From assembly GCF_003206045.1 (NCBI RefSeq), contig NZ_PZJM01000003.1, positions 175,836 to 239,835 of the forward strand: a stretch of 64,000 bases of DNA, in the 5' to 3' direction. Each line of letters begins with the position of its first letter. The first letter of the stretch is position 1. This stretch comes from Salinicola lusitanus. GTDB lineage: Bacteria; Pseudomonadota; Gammaproteobacteria; Pseudomonadales; Halomonadaceae. The notes beneath the pieces were generated by a model that did not search any database, was not told where the DNA came from, and saw only the letters and a program-made list of their open reading frames with translations. Shown here piece by piece: positions 42,147 through 51,527 of this stretch. Position numbers and translations under genes: made by a program.

Positions 42147-43073
42147 CTACATCGATGAATGGGGCACCGACGGCAACGATTCGCGGGGACAGGTGGCCGC
42201 CACGCTCGCCATCAGCTCGTCGGCCAGGGCGCGCGTGGCCGGACCGGCGCCATCGATATCCCGGTAGATCATCTGGAGCGATACTCGCCTCACGCCACCC
42301 GCCCGCAGCGGCAGCGCCTTCAGCCGGCCCTGCTGCACCGCCCTATGGATACGTGGCTCGGGCACCCAGGCAAACCCCAGCCCGCGCTCCAGCATGTCGA
42401 TGGTGGTGGACAGATGGCTCAGCGTCCATCGCTGCTCGGCCTTCAACCAACCGGCATCCAGTCGATGGCGGACGGCGGAGTCCCGCGTCACCAGTTGCCG
42501 ATATCGCTCCAGATCCCGCAGATCCAGCTCGCGCTGCAATCGGTGCAGCGGATGCTCCGGATGGGCGACTGCGATGAAAGCCACGTCGACGACCGGCTGC
42601 CCCAGGAAACCCTGAGCGTCGATTGCCGAGATGGCGAGATCCGCCCGCCCCTCGTACAACATCTCTACAGCGCCGTTGAGAACGGTTTCGTGCAGTTGGA
42701 CGCGAACGTGGGGAAAAGCCTCCGAGAATCGGGTCAACGCCTCCGCAAGGGGATCCGCCGGGAATATCTGATCCACGGCCAGGGAAATTTCCGCCTCCAG
42801 CCCGCCTGCGAGACGCTCGGCGACGTCTTCCAGCGAGGCAGCATTCTCGATCAATTGTCGCGCCCGTCTCAGTAGTAGCCGGCCGGCTTCGGTGAGAACG
42901 ACCTGGCGACCCTTTGGCTCGAACAGCACCACACCCAACTGCTCCTCGATCTTGTGAATCGCGTGATTGAGCGTCGAGGGGCTTCGATGAACGACATCGG
43001 CCGCCTTGGCAAATCCACCGTGATCGGCTACCGCCGCCAGCATCTGCCACTGTAGCAACGTCACTTTCGGCAT
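42147..43073 (-). CDS. LysR family regulator
   Basis: A 308-residue LysR-type regulator. The winged helix is at about residues 6-65 (GGFAKAADVVHRSPSTLNHAIHKIEEQLGV) and the effector domain runs from about 88 (EAEISLAVDQIFPADPLAEAL). The HTH begins MPKVTLLQWQMLAAVADHGG, typical of a LysR group near oxidative or antibiotic-response regulators, but no ligand can be named. GGGAG precedes the start at 43073. The yqjG-type gene follows on the same strand, and the M23 peptidase is divergent. Confidence 0.88.
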   Translation of the reverse strand: MPKVTLLQWQMLAAVADHGGFAKAADVVHRSPSTLNHAIHKIEEQLGVVLFEPKGRQVVLTEAGRLLLRRARQLIENAASLEDVAERLAGGLEAEISLAVDQIFPADPLAEALTRFSEAFPHVRVQLHETVLNGAVEMLYEGRADLAISAIDAQGFLGQPVVDVAFIAVAHPEHPLHRLQRELDLRDLERYRQLVTRDSAVRHRLDAGWLKAEQRWTLSHLSTTIDMLERGLGFAWVPEPRIHRAVQQGRLKALPLRAGGVRRVSLQMIYRDIDGAGPATRALADELMASVAATCPRESLPSVPHSSM

Positions 43074-43529
43074 GACTTCTCCCCCGTTGGCCCACACATC
43101 CCGTGTCAGAGGAATGGTCTCTACAGCTGAGCTCTCTACATTTCCACATTTGCCATTCGCGTGAGAAATCGTCGTCTAGGCTCCGACGTTTTTCGCGCCA
43201 ATCCATCGCGAAAATTGATGCCGCTGACGCAATCTTATCGGCCAATAAAAGCCGTACAAAAGTTTTACGATAAAATATTTTCCAATAAAACAAGACTTTT
43301 AACGGCACCATCTCAGTGCAACAACATGCACCATCACCTTACACAAGCTTACGCCCGACGTCTTGACATGACGTCTGGCGACCTACGTCCTCGTCGCCCA
43401 CATCCTCCGCGTGGCGGGAGCCGGCGTACTGTATTTAAATACAGACTAGGCAATTAATACTACCTTGGGGTATCTTTCCCCGGCCTTTATTTAAATTTGT
43501 CATCCTTTTTTACCCGGGCCTTCATCTTC
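43074..43529. promoter_or_regulatory. Divergent AT-rich promoter region, LysR / M23 peptidase
   Basis: A 456-bp gap with no supported gene. It has an AT-rich block at about 43230-43310, two GACGTC hexamers around TTGACAT (43357-43375), an SOS-like box (43429-43444), a -10-like TAATAC at 43455-43460 and, at 43481-43499, a second TTTAAA-rich stretch. The composition is much lower in GC than the neighbouring genes. Confidence 0.5.
43429..43444. promoter_or_regulatory. LexA (SOS) box-like palindrome
   Basis: CTGTATTTAAATACAG is a perfect 16-bp palindrome with the CTGT-N8-ACAG form and AT-rich core of gammaproteobacterial LexA boxes; the base pairs before it are TA, as in the consensus TACTGT. 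It ends 85 bp before the M23 peptidase start and about 10 bp before a -10-like TAATAC, a position where a repressor would block transcription. Confidence 0.55.
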
Positions 43530-45203
43530 ATGTTGCGAATATTCCATTCGCTGCCCCGCACGCACAAAGTATTATTGTTGCCGGTCGCCACCATGGTCAC
43601 CGTGCTGGGCACGCAAAAGATTATCGGCGTTTTCGGTGACACCGAGGACGCACAAAAGCAGCTCCCCCTGGCGACGACGACCACGATTTCCCAGTCGATC
43701 GTCAACTCGGCGGCGCCAAAAGAGGCGGGCTCCGATGCCTTCTCCCTCGGAGATCTGTCGAAAGAGATTCCGCTGGCGCAACTCAAGCCGTTGGAGGTAA
43801 TGCGCCTCGATCTGGTACCCGAAGCACAGGCCGACGACGCGCCCCAGCAGCCAGCCCAGGCGATCTCTCCGATCATCAAACCGACGGTCGAACCCAGCGT
43901 CAAGAAACTGGCGGCGCAACTGCCCGTGGGTGACGCCTACTCGGCGACCGACGAAGACGATGACAGCATTGGAGGCACCTCTTACGAGGACTGGTCCTTC
44001 GATAACTCTCTCGATCCCTCCGGCAACACGGAATTGGGCGACGAAATCGCCGCCCGCGAGACCTATACCCCGGAATGGCAGAGCTACACCATCCAGAACG
44101 GCGACTCCTTCGCGCTCACCGCCGAGCGGACGCTGGGCCTGGCGTACAGCGACGTCATGCAGATCCTCAACACGGTGCCGGACAAGAAGGTCCTCACCCG
44201 CTGGCGGGTCGGGCACAGTTTCGACTACAAGCTCGACGAACATGGCCAATTACTGGCGCTACGGGTCATGAAGGATCCCCGCGAGGGCTATCTGATCCAG
44301 CGTGACGACGAGGCGGCCGACTTCGCCTACTCGCCGATCGAGAAGACCGGCGAAGCCGCCCAGCGGATGTTCAGCGGCACGGTCAACGGCTCTTTCGCAC
44401 TCTCGGCTCAGTCGACGGGGCTATCCAGCGCCGAGGTGTCGGAACTGATCAACGTGCTTTCGAAGAAACTCGACTTTCGTCGCGACGCCCGTGCGGGCGA
44501 CCAGTTTCGGGTACTGGTCGAATCCGACATGATCGACGGCCACTCCATGGACTCCAAGGTGCTGGCCGCCGAGTACGAAGGCCAGCGCATGAATCTGACG
44601 GTGGTCCGCAACGGCGCCGACGACCACTTCTACACCCCGGACGGCAACAGTCTCGACCCCGCGTTCGACCGTTACCCCTTCCAGGGCCACTACCGCATCA
44701 GTTCACCGTTCAACCTGCGCCGTCATCACCCGGTCACGGGGCGCATCAGCCCGCACAAAGGCACCGACTTCGCCATGCGCACGGGTACGCCCATCGACGC
44801 CCCGGCGGATGGCATCGTCGAGCGGGTGGTCAATCACCCGATCGCGGGGCGCTATATCGTGATCCGCCATGACAACGGCTACGTGACCCGTTATCTGCAC
44901 CTCAGCAAGGCGCTGGTCAAGCCCGGCGAACACGTCAAGATGGGTGAAAAGATTGCCCTTTCAGGCAGCACCGGCCGTGTCACCGGTCCTCATCTTCACT
45001 ACGAGGTACTGGTCAACAACCACCAGGTCGACGCCATGCGCGTGAAACTGCCGGAGTCCCAGAGCCTCCGAGGCGATGCCCTGGCCGCCTTCAAGCGCGA
45101 ATCGGAAAACCTGCTGGCGAAGCTGGATCAGAGCGGCGACAACGAACCGGCGATCGCCCAGGTCTCCGTCAAGAAGAACGACGACGGCGACGACAACATC
45201 TAG
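43530..45203 (+). CDS. mepM: M23 family peptidoglycan DD-endopeptidase (MepM-like)
   Basis: Cuts peptide cross-links between peptidoglycan strands to let the wall grow. The 557-residue protein has an inner-membrane anchor at about residues 14-31 after the OapA/MepM-type motif LPRTHKVLLLP, a long acidic spacer, a LysM/OapA-like region (about 185-280, YTIQNGDSFALTAER), and the LytM domain (about 400-510) with zinc ligands in HKGTDFAM and HLHYEV. E. coli MepM is 440 residues; the excess lies in the spacer. The start at 43530 gives the family N-terminus. An SOS-like box lies upstream and a strong terminator downstream. Confidence 0.87.
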   Translation: MLRIFHSLPRTHKVLLLPVATMVTVLGTQKIIGVFGDTEDAQKQLPLATTTTISQSIVNSAAPKEAGSDAFSLGDLSKEIPLAQLKPLEVMRLDLVPEAQADDAPQQPAQAISPIIKPTVEPSVKKLAAQLPVGDAYSATDEDDDSIGGTSYEDWSFDNSLDPSGNTELGDEIAARETYTPEWQSYTIQNGDSFALTAERTLGLAYSDVMQILNTVPDKKVLTRWRVGHSFDYKLDEHGQLLALRVMKDPREGYLIQRDDEAADFAYSPIEKTGEAAQRMFSGTVNGSFALSAQSTGLSSAEVSELINVLSKKLDFRRDARAGDQFRVLVESDMIDGHSMDSKVLAAEYEGQRMNLTVVRNGADDHFYTPDGNSLDPAFDRYPFQGHYRISSPFNLRRHHPVTGRISPHKGTDFAMRTGTPIDAPADGIVERVVNHPIAGRYIVIRHDNGYVTRYLHLSKALVKPGEHVKMGEKIALSGSTGRVTGPHLHYEVLVNNHQVDAMRVKLPESQSLRGDALAAFKRESENLLAKLDQSGDNEPAIAQVSVKKNDDGDDNI

Positions 45204-45221
45204 TCGACGTCATTGCCGTCC

Positions 45222-45248
45222 AAAGCCCCGCCAAGGCGGGGCTTTTTT
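45222..45248 (+). terminator. Rho-independent terminator after the M23 peptidase
   Basis: A GCCCCGCC/GGCGGGGC stem (45225-45242), with preceding AAA able to pair with the first U residues, followed by TTTTTT at 45243-45248. It lies 19 bp after the stop codon. The 279 bp from here to the PhoH gene hold no supported gene, only the presumed phoH promoter. Confidence 0.93.
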
Positions 45249-45527
45249 GTGGCCGCCATTCCGCAACGATCGCCGGACCGAGATGGCCGGCACCGCCTCG
45301 GTGAAAGCCACAGCCGCTTTTTGCACCCGATGCCTCAAATTGGGGGTAGCGCTTTTGATCACATCAGGCCATTCTGGTGGTGACTTCATCCGTCAGAGAG
45401 GTAAAGCCGACACAGTCTTTACAGCCAACCGAGAGTGGCACTGGCGGAGTGAATCAGGGCGACACCGTTCTGTCACCGCACTCTGTCAGGGTCGAGTAGC
45501 CTTGAACTCACAGGAGTGCTTTTGCCG

Positions 45528-46943
45528 ATGGTGCGAATCGACAAGAAAGCGAACAGGCTCTACGTACTGGACACCAATGTCCTGATCCACGACCCAGCAG
45601 CCCTTTACCATTTCGAGGAGCACGATGTCGTCATCCCCATGACGGTCCTCGAGGAACTGGACAAACACAAGAACGGCATGCGCGAGATCGCGCGCACGGC
45701 AAGACAGATCAGCCGCACCCTCTCCGACCTCACCGCCCACGTCACACCGGAAGAAATTCAGCAAGGCATTCCCATCCCGCGCGTCACCGGTGGTCCCGCC
45801 GGCCGCCTGCGCTTCCTTTGCTATCAGGATCTGGCGCCGCTGGAGACACTGGAAAACTCCCCCGACAACCGCATCCTGGCCGAGACCTGCCGGCTACGCG
45901 ACGAAAGACCCGATGCCTCCGTCACGCTGGTGACCAAGGACATCAACCTGCGGGTCAAGGCCACGGCACTGAACGTACCGGTCGAGGACTACCTCAACGA
46001 CAAGGCGTTCGATGACCTCGACGCCATGATCGAGGGGGCCAAGGTCTACGCCGATGCCGGCCGCGACGGGCGCAGCCTATGGGAATCGCTGGACGTCGAG
46101 GTCATGGTCGAACGCACCGATGGCCACACGCTCTACCACCTGGAAGGCAGCATTCCCGAAGATTGGCACGTGGGCATGCTGGTATCGGACAGCGACAACG
46201 GCGCCGAATTCGAGGCCATCGTCCGCAGCCATGGTCCGCGCAAGGCCAGCCTGCAACTGCTGACCAACTACCGCCATCACGGCGGCGTCTGGGGCGTACA
46301 TGCCCACGACAGCCGCCAGAACTTCGCCCTCAACCTGCTGATGGATCCGACCATCGACTTTCTCACCCTGGCGGGCAGTGCCGGTACCGGCAAGACCTTC
46401 ATGACCTTGGCCGCCGCCCTGCAGCAGACGCTGGATGGCAAGCAGTTCGAACGCATCGTCTTTACCCGGGCGCCGATCCCGATGGGAGAAGACATCGGCT
46501 TCCTGCCGGGCACCGAGGAAGAGAAGATGTCGCCATGGATGGGCGCCTTCCACGACAACATGGATAACCTGCTGCGCGATGAGCGCGAGGGCTCCTCGAG
46601 CTGGAACGATGGCGCGACCCGCCAATTGATCGGCTCCCGCGTGCAGATCCGCTCGCCTACCTTCATGCGCGGGCGAACGCTCAACGATACCTTCCTGATC
46701 ATCGACGAGGCCCAGAACTTCACGCCCAAGCAGCTCAAGTCATTGGTGACGCGCGCTGGACGCAATACCAAGATCGTCTGTCTGGGCAACGTGGGCCAGA
46801 TCGACACGCCCTACCTCACCGCCAACACCTGCGGCATGGCAGCGGTCGTGGAACGCTTCCGCGACTGGCCCCATGCCGGCCATATCACGCTGAGAAGCGT
46901 CGAGCGCTCCCGACTCGCCCTGGCGGCAGAGGAGCTGCTGTAG
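45528..46943 (+). CDS. PhoH family ATPase with N-terminal PIN domain
   Basis: A 471-residue two-domain protein. The PIN ribonuclease-like domain (about residues 10-150) has the acidic residues of LYVLDTNVLIHDP, EELD, SPDNRILAET and TKDINLR. The PhoH ATPase domain (about 255-465) has Walker A GSAGTGKTF and Walker B TFLIIDEAQN, then FTPKQLKSLVTRAGRNTK. PIN-PhoH (PhoH2/YlaK-type) proteins act as RNA helicase/RNase in other bacteria. The ATG at 45528 is 11 nt from AGGAG; a TTG at 45522, 5 nt away, would add two residues and is equally possible. Confidence 0.9.
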   Translation: MVRIDKKANRLYVLDTNVLIHDPAALYHFEEHDVVIPMTVLEELDKHKNGMREIARTARQISRTLSDLTAHVTPEEIQQGIPIPRVTGGPAGRLRFLCYQDLAPLETLENSPDNRILAETCRLRDERPDASVTLVTKDINLRVKATALNVPVEDYLNDKAFDDLDAMIEGAKVYADAGRDGRSLWESLDVEVMVERTDGHTLYHLEGSIPEDWHVGMLVSDSDNGAEFEAIVRSHGPRKASLQLLTNYRHHGGVWGVHAHDSRQNFALNLLMDPTIDFLTLAGSAGTGKTFMTLAAALQQTLDGKQFERIVFTRAPIPMGEDIGFLPGTEEEKMSPWMGAFHDNMDNLLRDEREGSSSWNDGATRQLIGSRVQIRSPTFMRGRTLNDTFLIIDEAQNFTPKQLKSLVTRAGRNTKIVCLGNVGQIDTPYLTANTCGMAAVVERFRDWPHAGHITLRSVERSRLALAAEELL

Positions 46944-46974
46944 CGCTCCTTCGCCTCTCGCCCCCCCCCAACGC

Positions 46975-47005
46975 AAAACACCCCGGCCATGGCCGGGGTG
47001 TCTTC
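46975..47005. terminator. Bidirectional terminator between convergent phoH and zinc-ribbon gene
   Basis: A perfect 11-bp stem (46978-46988 with 46991-47001) with AT between the arms, so the true loop is slightly larger. On the minus strand it is followed by UUUU from the A run at 46975-46978; on the plus strand by UCUUC. It serves the leftward gene best but can stop both. Confidence 0.75.
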
Positions 47006-47025
47006 GTCTGGACACGGACGAACTG

Positions 47026-47268
47026 CTATCGATCGTCGTCAGTGGACGGCTTCTTGTTGTTCATCACGTCCTCGATCAGCTGCTCGGACTCGCTGCGCGG
47101 CGTCTCCGCCATGATGCGCTCGGCCTCCTCCCAGGCACAGACTTCCGTGTTGCAGGACGTGCAGTAGACCAGGTCATCCGCGGATTTGGCCTGGGAGACC
47201 TTCATCATGTGGTTGCCGCAATTGGGGCAACCCTTGGGCATACGAAACTCTTCGGAGAAGTCTGACAC
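47026..47268 (-). CDS. Small zinc-ribbon protein
   Basis: An 80-residue protein with a two-CxxC zinc ribbon: GCPNCGNHMM near residue 14 and VYCTSCNTEVCAWEEAE near residue 37. The C-terminal part (ESEQLIEDVMNNKKPSTDDD) is polar and probably disordered. GTG start at 47268 with AAGGAG at 7 nt; an internal ATG nine codons later would still keep the ribbon. Likely a nucleic-acid or protein-binding accessory factor, but no specific function is known to me. A strong terminator follows. Confidence 0.72.
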   Translation of the reverse strand: MSDFSEEFRMPKGCPNCGNHMMKVSQAKSADDLVYCTSCNTEVCAWEEAERIMAETPRSESEQLIEDVMNNKKPSTDDDR

Positions 47269-47371
47269 GGCATCACTCCTTGTCGGCCGTTGAAGGTCTG
47301 CATCCAGTGTAGTCGAGTTACGGCGTATTGCGGCGACATCTCCCGCTTTCGGCCCCGGATCGCCGCGGACG

Positions 47372-48016
47372 TCAGCGCCGCCAGACGACACAGAGGTTGT
47401 TCGCCGGCAATTCGTGAACGGCGTCGCGCTTCAGGCCGCTGTCCCCGGCCAACCGCTCGACCGCGTCGAGATCACGAATCCCCCAGCGTGGGTCACGCGC
47501 CCGCAGCTCGTCATCGAACGCCGCATTGCTGGGCGCAGTATGCTCGCCATGGCGCCGAAAAGGGCCATAGACTATCAGCGCGCCGCCCGCGGGAAGCTGG
47601 CGCCCGGCTGCGGCGAACAGCGCCTCGCTGGCCGCCCAGGGCGAGATATGCAGCAGGTTGATACAGACCATGGCCGCAAGATCCGGCAACACCGGCCAGT
47701 GCCCAGTGACGTCCAGGCGAACCGGCGCCGCCAGGTTATCCAGTGCCTCGCTCTCCCGCCAGGCAGCGATCGAGGCCAGCGCGGTCTCGCTGGAATCCGT
47801 CGGCTGCCAGCACAGCGGCGCCAGGTGACGGGCAAAATAGACCGCGTGCTCGCCACTGCCGCTGGCAATCTCCAGCACCCGCCCCGCGCTCGGCAGTGCC
47901 GAGCGCAGGACCGCGAGAATCGGCTCGCGATTGCGCCGGGCGGCGGGGCTGGAGAGACGCCGGTCGTTTTCCCTCTGGTCCAGGCTATCCATGCTGTTCA
48001 TGACGCCCCCCGTCAT
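47372..48016 (-). CDS. DUF938 class I SAM-dependent methyltransferase
   Basis: A 214-residue Rossmann-fold protein. The SAM loop VLEIASGSGEHAVYFARHLAPL is at about residues 46-67, with WQPTDSS and MVCINLLHISPWAASEALF as the DUF938 landmarks, and it ends NNLCVVWRR. The methylated substrate is unknown. The ATG at 48016 overlaps the stop of the carboxylesterase gene by four bases and is preferred; an internal ATG at 48001, preceded by GGGGGG, is the alternative. Confidence 0.82.
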   Translation of the reverse strand: MTGGVMNSMDSLDQRENDRRLSSPAARRNREPILAVLRSALPSAGRVLEIASGSGEHAVYFARHLAPLCWQPTDSSETALASIAAWRESEALDNLAAPVRLDVTGHWPVLPDLAAMVCINLLHISPWAASEALFAAAGRQLPAGGALIVYGPFRRHGEHTAPSNAAFDDELRARDPRWGIRDLDAVERLAGDSGLKRDAVHELPANNLCVVWRR

Positions 48017-48678
48017 CGAAATGTGGCGACCAGCCAGTCGGCGATGTCGCGCGCCTGCTCGGGGCATAGGCTGTGCCCCATTTCGTAGGTGCGGTAGTTG
48101 ACCGGGTAACCGAGCGACTCGACCTTCTCGGCGCCCTCGCGCCCCAGGGATTCGGGGACGACCGGATCGGCCGAGCCGTGGTGCACTTCGATGGGCAGGT
48201 GGCGGTTGGCGTCTGCCAGATCGATGCTGTCGGCGGTGGCGAAGTAGGTCGACAGCGCCAGCAACCCGGCCATCGGTCGGGCGCAGGAAAGCGCCGCCTC
48301 GTAGGCTACCGCGCCCCCCTGCGAGAAGCCGGCGATCACGATTCGCCGACTGTCGATCCCGTCGGCGACCTGGTCCTCGACCAGTCCGTGGACCCGCTCG
48401 GCGGAAGCCCGCAGTTGCTCCACATCGACCCGGCGGCCGAGATTCATCTCGAGAATGTCGTACCATGCCGACATCGTCATTCCGCCGTTGACCGTCACCG
48501 GCAGTTGCGGGGCATGGGGCAGCACGAAACGCACGGCCAGCGACTCCGGCAACGCCAGCGCCGGCACCAGCGGCTCGAAGTCATGACCATCGGCCCCCAA
48601 CCCGTGAAGCAGAATGACACAGGCATCGGCCTTTTTTCCGTTCGATGGTTCAATGATCAACTCGCGCGCAGCTGTCAT
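48013..48678 (-). CDS. Phospholipase/carboxylesterase family alpha/beta hydrolase
   Basis: A 221-residue serine hydrolase with the fold signature LLHGLGADGHDFEP (oxyanion loop, near residue 24), the nucleophile elbow GFSQGGAVAYEAALS (Ser about 119), Asp in HGSADPVVPE and His in MGHSLCPEQ, the full catalytic triad. It belongs to the acyl-protein thioesterase-like carboxylesterases (Pseudomonas EstB type), active on short esters. No signal peptide. Translationally coupled to the methyltransferase. Confidence 0.9.
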   Translation of the reverse strand: MTAARELIIEPSNGKKADACVILLHGLGADGHDFEPLVPALALPESLAVRFVLPHAPQLPVTVNGGMTMSAWYDILEMNLGRRVDVEQLRASAERVHGLVEDQVADGIDSRRIVIAGFSQGGAVAYEAALSCARPMAGLLALSTYFATADSIDLADANRHLPIEVHHGSADPVVPESLGREGAEKVESLGYPVNYRTYEMGHSLCPEQARDIADWLVATFR

Positions 48679-48865
48679 GTTGGATCGTCCTCGTCGCCTG
48701 GTTGGCCCGGTTAGGGTTCGAAATTCTGACCACTCAGTTTAACGTGCCATCCGAAACCTTGCGCGCTGCGTAGGTTGATGAACGGATTCGCTTCACGCCC
48801 ACCCGACGAACGCAGGTCACAGCCATGCCGACCCCGAATCGCCCGACCCGACTCAAGGACGAGCC

Positions 48866-50545
48866 ATGACGTTCTCTCTTCCCCAGGCGCCTCGCTGGCA
48901 CCTGGTGCTGGCCCTCTCGTTGCTCAACGTCCTGCTGCTGACACCGGAACTCCCTTGGGCGGGGTTTCCACCGCGACACTGGATCGCGCTCGAGGCACCG
49001 CTCATCGTCGGTCTGCTCGCCCTGCTGCCCCCCTCGCGCTGGCGGCGCTGGCTATCCGGACTGGTCGTCCTGTTCGCGCTGGCGATCGTCTTCGGTGCCG
49101 CCGGCGACGCCCTGACACAGACCATGCAGGGTCGATCGCTGAATCTCTACACCGACATCAAGCTGATCCCCATCCTGATCGAGCTGATCGTCACCAATCT
49201 CGGCCTGCCACTGGCCGTCGCAGGCTTGTCGGCCGCCGGCCTCGTTGCATTCGCCACCGGCCTCTTGCTGGCGCGCCTGCTGCGCGGCTTCCACGCCCGC
49301 AATACGCCACGCGCGCTGGCGCTGCTGCTGATACTGACAGGCTGTATCGGCCTGGCGGTCGTCAACGCCGTATCCATGGGCAACGCTCCGGCCGGAATTG
49401 CCAGGCTCGGCCATCCCGCTGCCAGCTTCGTCATGTTCGAATGGCAGCGAGCCCAGGAGACACGCCAGGCGATGGCGACGTTCGGACGCCAGCTGTACGA
49501 CGACGGCCACGCCTATGCGACGCCCGACGGCCAGGCGCTCCCCGGCTTGGCCAACACCGATGTCATTCTGGGCTTCATCGAGTCCTACGGCGTCGCGGCC
49601 ATCGAGCGGGAACCGTTCAAGGCCGAGCTTCGCCCACGCCTGGAGACGATAGAGCATCAACTCGGCGCCGCCGGCCTGTCGGTCGTCACCGGGCGCGTCA
49701 CCGCCGCCACGCTCGGCGGCCAGTCCTGGCTCAATCACGCCACTTTCGCCAGTGGCCTGCCGGTCACCTCTCAACTGCGGTTCGAGCTGATGATCAACAG
49801 CCCCCATTCGACCCTGATCGACGATTTCAAGGCGACCGGGCACACCACCATCGCCATCATGCCGGGCATCATCCGGGATTGGCCCGAAGGTGACCTCTAC
49901 GGCTACGACGAAATCCACACCGCCGAGAGCATGGGCTATCAAGGCCCCTCGATGGGCTGGGCCAGCATGCCGGACCAGTTCACCTGGCAGCGGGTCGAGG
50001 ATTATGCGCTGTCACGCCACCAAGGGCCGAGCTTTACCGAACTGGCGACGCTATCCAGCCACGCCCCGTGGTCGCCGGTCATCGACGTGATCGAGGATTG
50101 GTCGACGGTCGGCGACGGCCGGGTTTTCGATCGCTGGAGAGGCGCGGGCGACGACTACGCCTCGCTGTGGCAGGACACCGAGGCGATGCGCCGGAACTAC
50201 GCTCCGGCCATCGACTACTCGCTGCAGGCAGCCACCGGCTTCGCCCGGCGCTACCTGGGCGGGAACCTGCACGGCGGCGATCATGCCCTGATGATGATCC
50301 TCGGCGACCACCAGGCCGCACCGGCCATCATCGGCGGCAGCCCCGGCAAGGATGTACCGATGCATGTGATCAGCGACGATCCGGCGCTGCTACGGGGATT
50401 CCTCGATAACGGCTTTCGGCCCGGCATGTTCCCGCCCGGGCCGGAAACCGCGATTCCCATGGCGGGAGTGCGGGATCTACTGCATCGGATCTACGGCGAT
50501 GTCACTCCTGGTGAGACGTCGCCGACTTCAGGTTCCGGCTCTTGA
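48866..50545 (+). CDS. Membrane-anchored sulfatase-like hydrolase/transferase
   Basis: A 559-residue inner-membrane protein. Four or five hydrophobic segments fill residues 10-175; the rest is a periplasmic alkaline-phosphatase-fold domain with DVILGFIESYG, TAATLGGQSWLNHATFASG (nucleophile region, Thr/Ser), and GGDHALMMILGDHQAAP with metal-binding Asp/His. The layout resembles phosphoethanolamine or phosphoglycerol transferases (LtaS, OpgB), but the motifs are divergent, so the activity is open. Its last 44 bp overlap the convergent terC-like gene. No signs of transfer in composition. Confidence 0.75.
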   Translation: MTFSLPQAPRWHLVLALSLLNVLLLTPELPWAGFPPRHWIALEAPLIVGLLALLPPSRWRRWLSGLVVLFALAIVFGAAGDALTQTMQGRSLNLYTDIKLIPILIELIVTNLGLPLAVAGLSAAGLVAFATGLLLARLLRGFHARNTPRALALLLILTGCIGLAVVNAVSMGNAPAGIARLGHPAASFVMFEWQRAQETRQAMATFGRQLYDDGHAYATPDGQALPGLANTDVILGFIESYGVAAIEREPFKAELRPRLETIEHQLGAAGLSVVTGRVTAATLGGQSWLNHATFASGLPVTSQLRFELMINSPHSTLIDDFKATGHTTIAIMPGIIRDWPEGDLYGYDEIHTAESMGYQGPSMGWASMPDQFTWQRVEDYALSRHQGPSFTELATLSSHAPWSPVIDVIEDWSTVGDGRVFDRWRGAGDDYASLWQDTEAMRRNYAPAIDYSLQAATGFARRYLGGNLHGGDHALMMILGDHQAAPAIIGGSPGKDVPMHVISDDPALLRGFLDNGFRPGMFPPGPETAIPMAGVRDLLHRIYGDVTPGETSPTSGSGS

Positions 50546-51503
50546 TCAGACTGGCGACGGTGGTGACGACCAGGGTGCCGAGAATGATCGACATGGAGAG
50601 CCAGATCGGGATTTCCGGCACCAGATGCAGCGGCTGGCCATCGTTGATGAACGGCAGGCTGTTGGTATGCATCGCCTCGATGATCAGCTTGACCCCGATG
50701 AAGGCCAGGATGAACGACAGCCCCAGGCTGAGATAGACCAGTCGGGTCAGCAGGCCGCCGAGCAGGAAGTAGAGCTGGAGCAGACCGAGCAGCGCGAAGG
50801 CGTTGGTGGTAAAGACGATATAGGGCTCCTTGGTCAGCCCGTAGATCGCCGGAATCGAGTCCAGTGCGAACAGCACGTCGGTCATCCCCAACGCCACCAC
50901 CACCATGAACAGCGGGGTCACCAGACGCTTGCCGTTCTTGACCGTCAGCAGGCGATCGCGGTCGAACTCGTCGGTGGCCGGTAGACGCTGCTGGATCCAG
51001 CGTACGATGGCATTGGGTTCGTACTCCTCGTTCTCGTCATGACCGCCCGCGCCCTCACGCACCAGCTGAATCGCCGTGTAGAGCAGGAAAAATCCGAAAA
51101 GATAGAAAACCCAGCTGAACTGCGCGATGGCAGCGGCACCCACCGCGATGAAGATACCGCGCAGGATCAGCGCAATCACGATGCCGATCAACAGCGCCTT
51201 CTGCTGGTAGGCGCGCGGTACCGCGAACTTGGACATGATGATCAGGAAGACGAACAGGTTATCGACCGACAGACTCTTCTCGGTGATGAAACCCGCAAAA
51301 TACTCGGCGCCATGCTGCGCGCCCCAGACCCACCATAGACCGCCACCGAAGATTATCGCCAGTGCGATGAAGAAGACCGACCACCAGGCCGCTTCCTTGA
51401 AGGTGGGATCGTGAGGCTTACGCACATGGGCGTAGAAATCGAAGATGAAGAGTGCGGCGATGCCGGCGACAGTCGCCAGCCAGACCCAAACGGGTACGTG
51501 CAT
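50502..51503 (-). CDS. TerC family membrane protein (Alx-like)
   Basis: A 333-residue protein with about nine hydrophobic segments and TerC landmarks: FITEKSLSVDNLFVFLIIMSKFAVP (conserved acidic and Asp-Asn residues in the membrane), LIGIVIALILRGIFIAVGA, and DVLFALDSIPAIYGLTKEPYIVFTTNAFALLGL. Members such as E. coli Alx are linked to manganese export and alkaline response. A leader with yybP-ykoY features stands before it, the arrangement known for alx. The 3' end overlaps the convergent sulfatase-like gene by 44 bp. Confidence 0.93.
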   Translation of the reverse strand: MHVPVWVWLATVAGIAALFIFDFYAHVRKPHDPTFKEAAWWSVFFIALAIIFGGGLWWVWGAQHGAEYFAGFITEKSLSVDNLFVFLIIMSKFAVPRAYQQKALLIGIVIALILRGIFIAVGAAAIAQFSWVFYLFGFFLLYTAIQLVREGAGGHDENEEYEPNAIVRWIQQRLPATDEFDRDRLLTVKNGKRLVTPLFMVVVALGMTDVLFALDSIPAIYGLTKEPYIVFTTNAFALLGLLQLYFLLGGLLTRLVYLSLGLSFILAFIGVKLIIEAMHTNSLPFINDGQPLHLVPEIPIWLSMSIILGTLVVTTVASLIKSRNLKSATSHQE

Positions 51504-51527
51504 AGAGGAACCTCCGGTAGACGGTGA

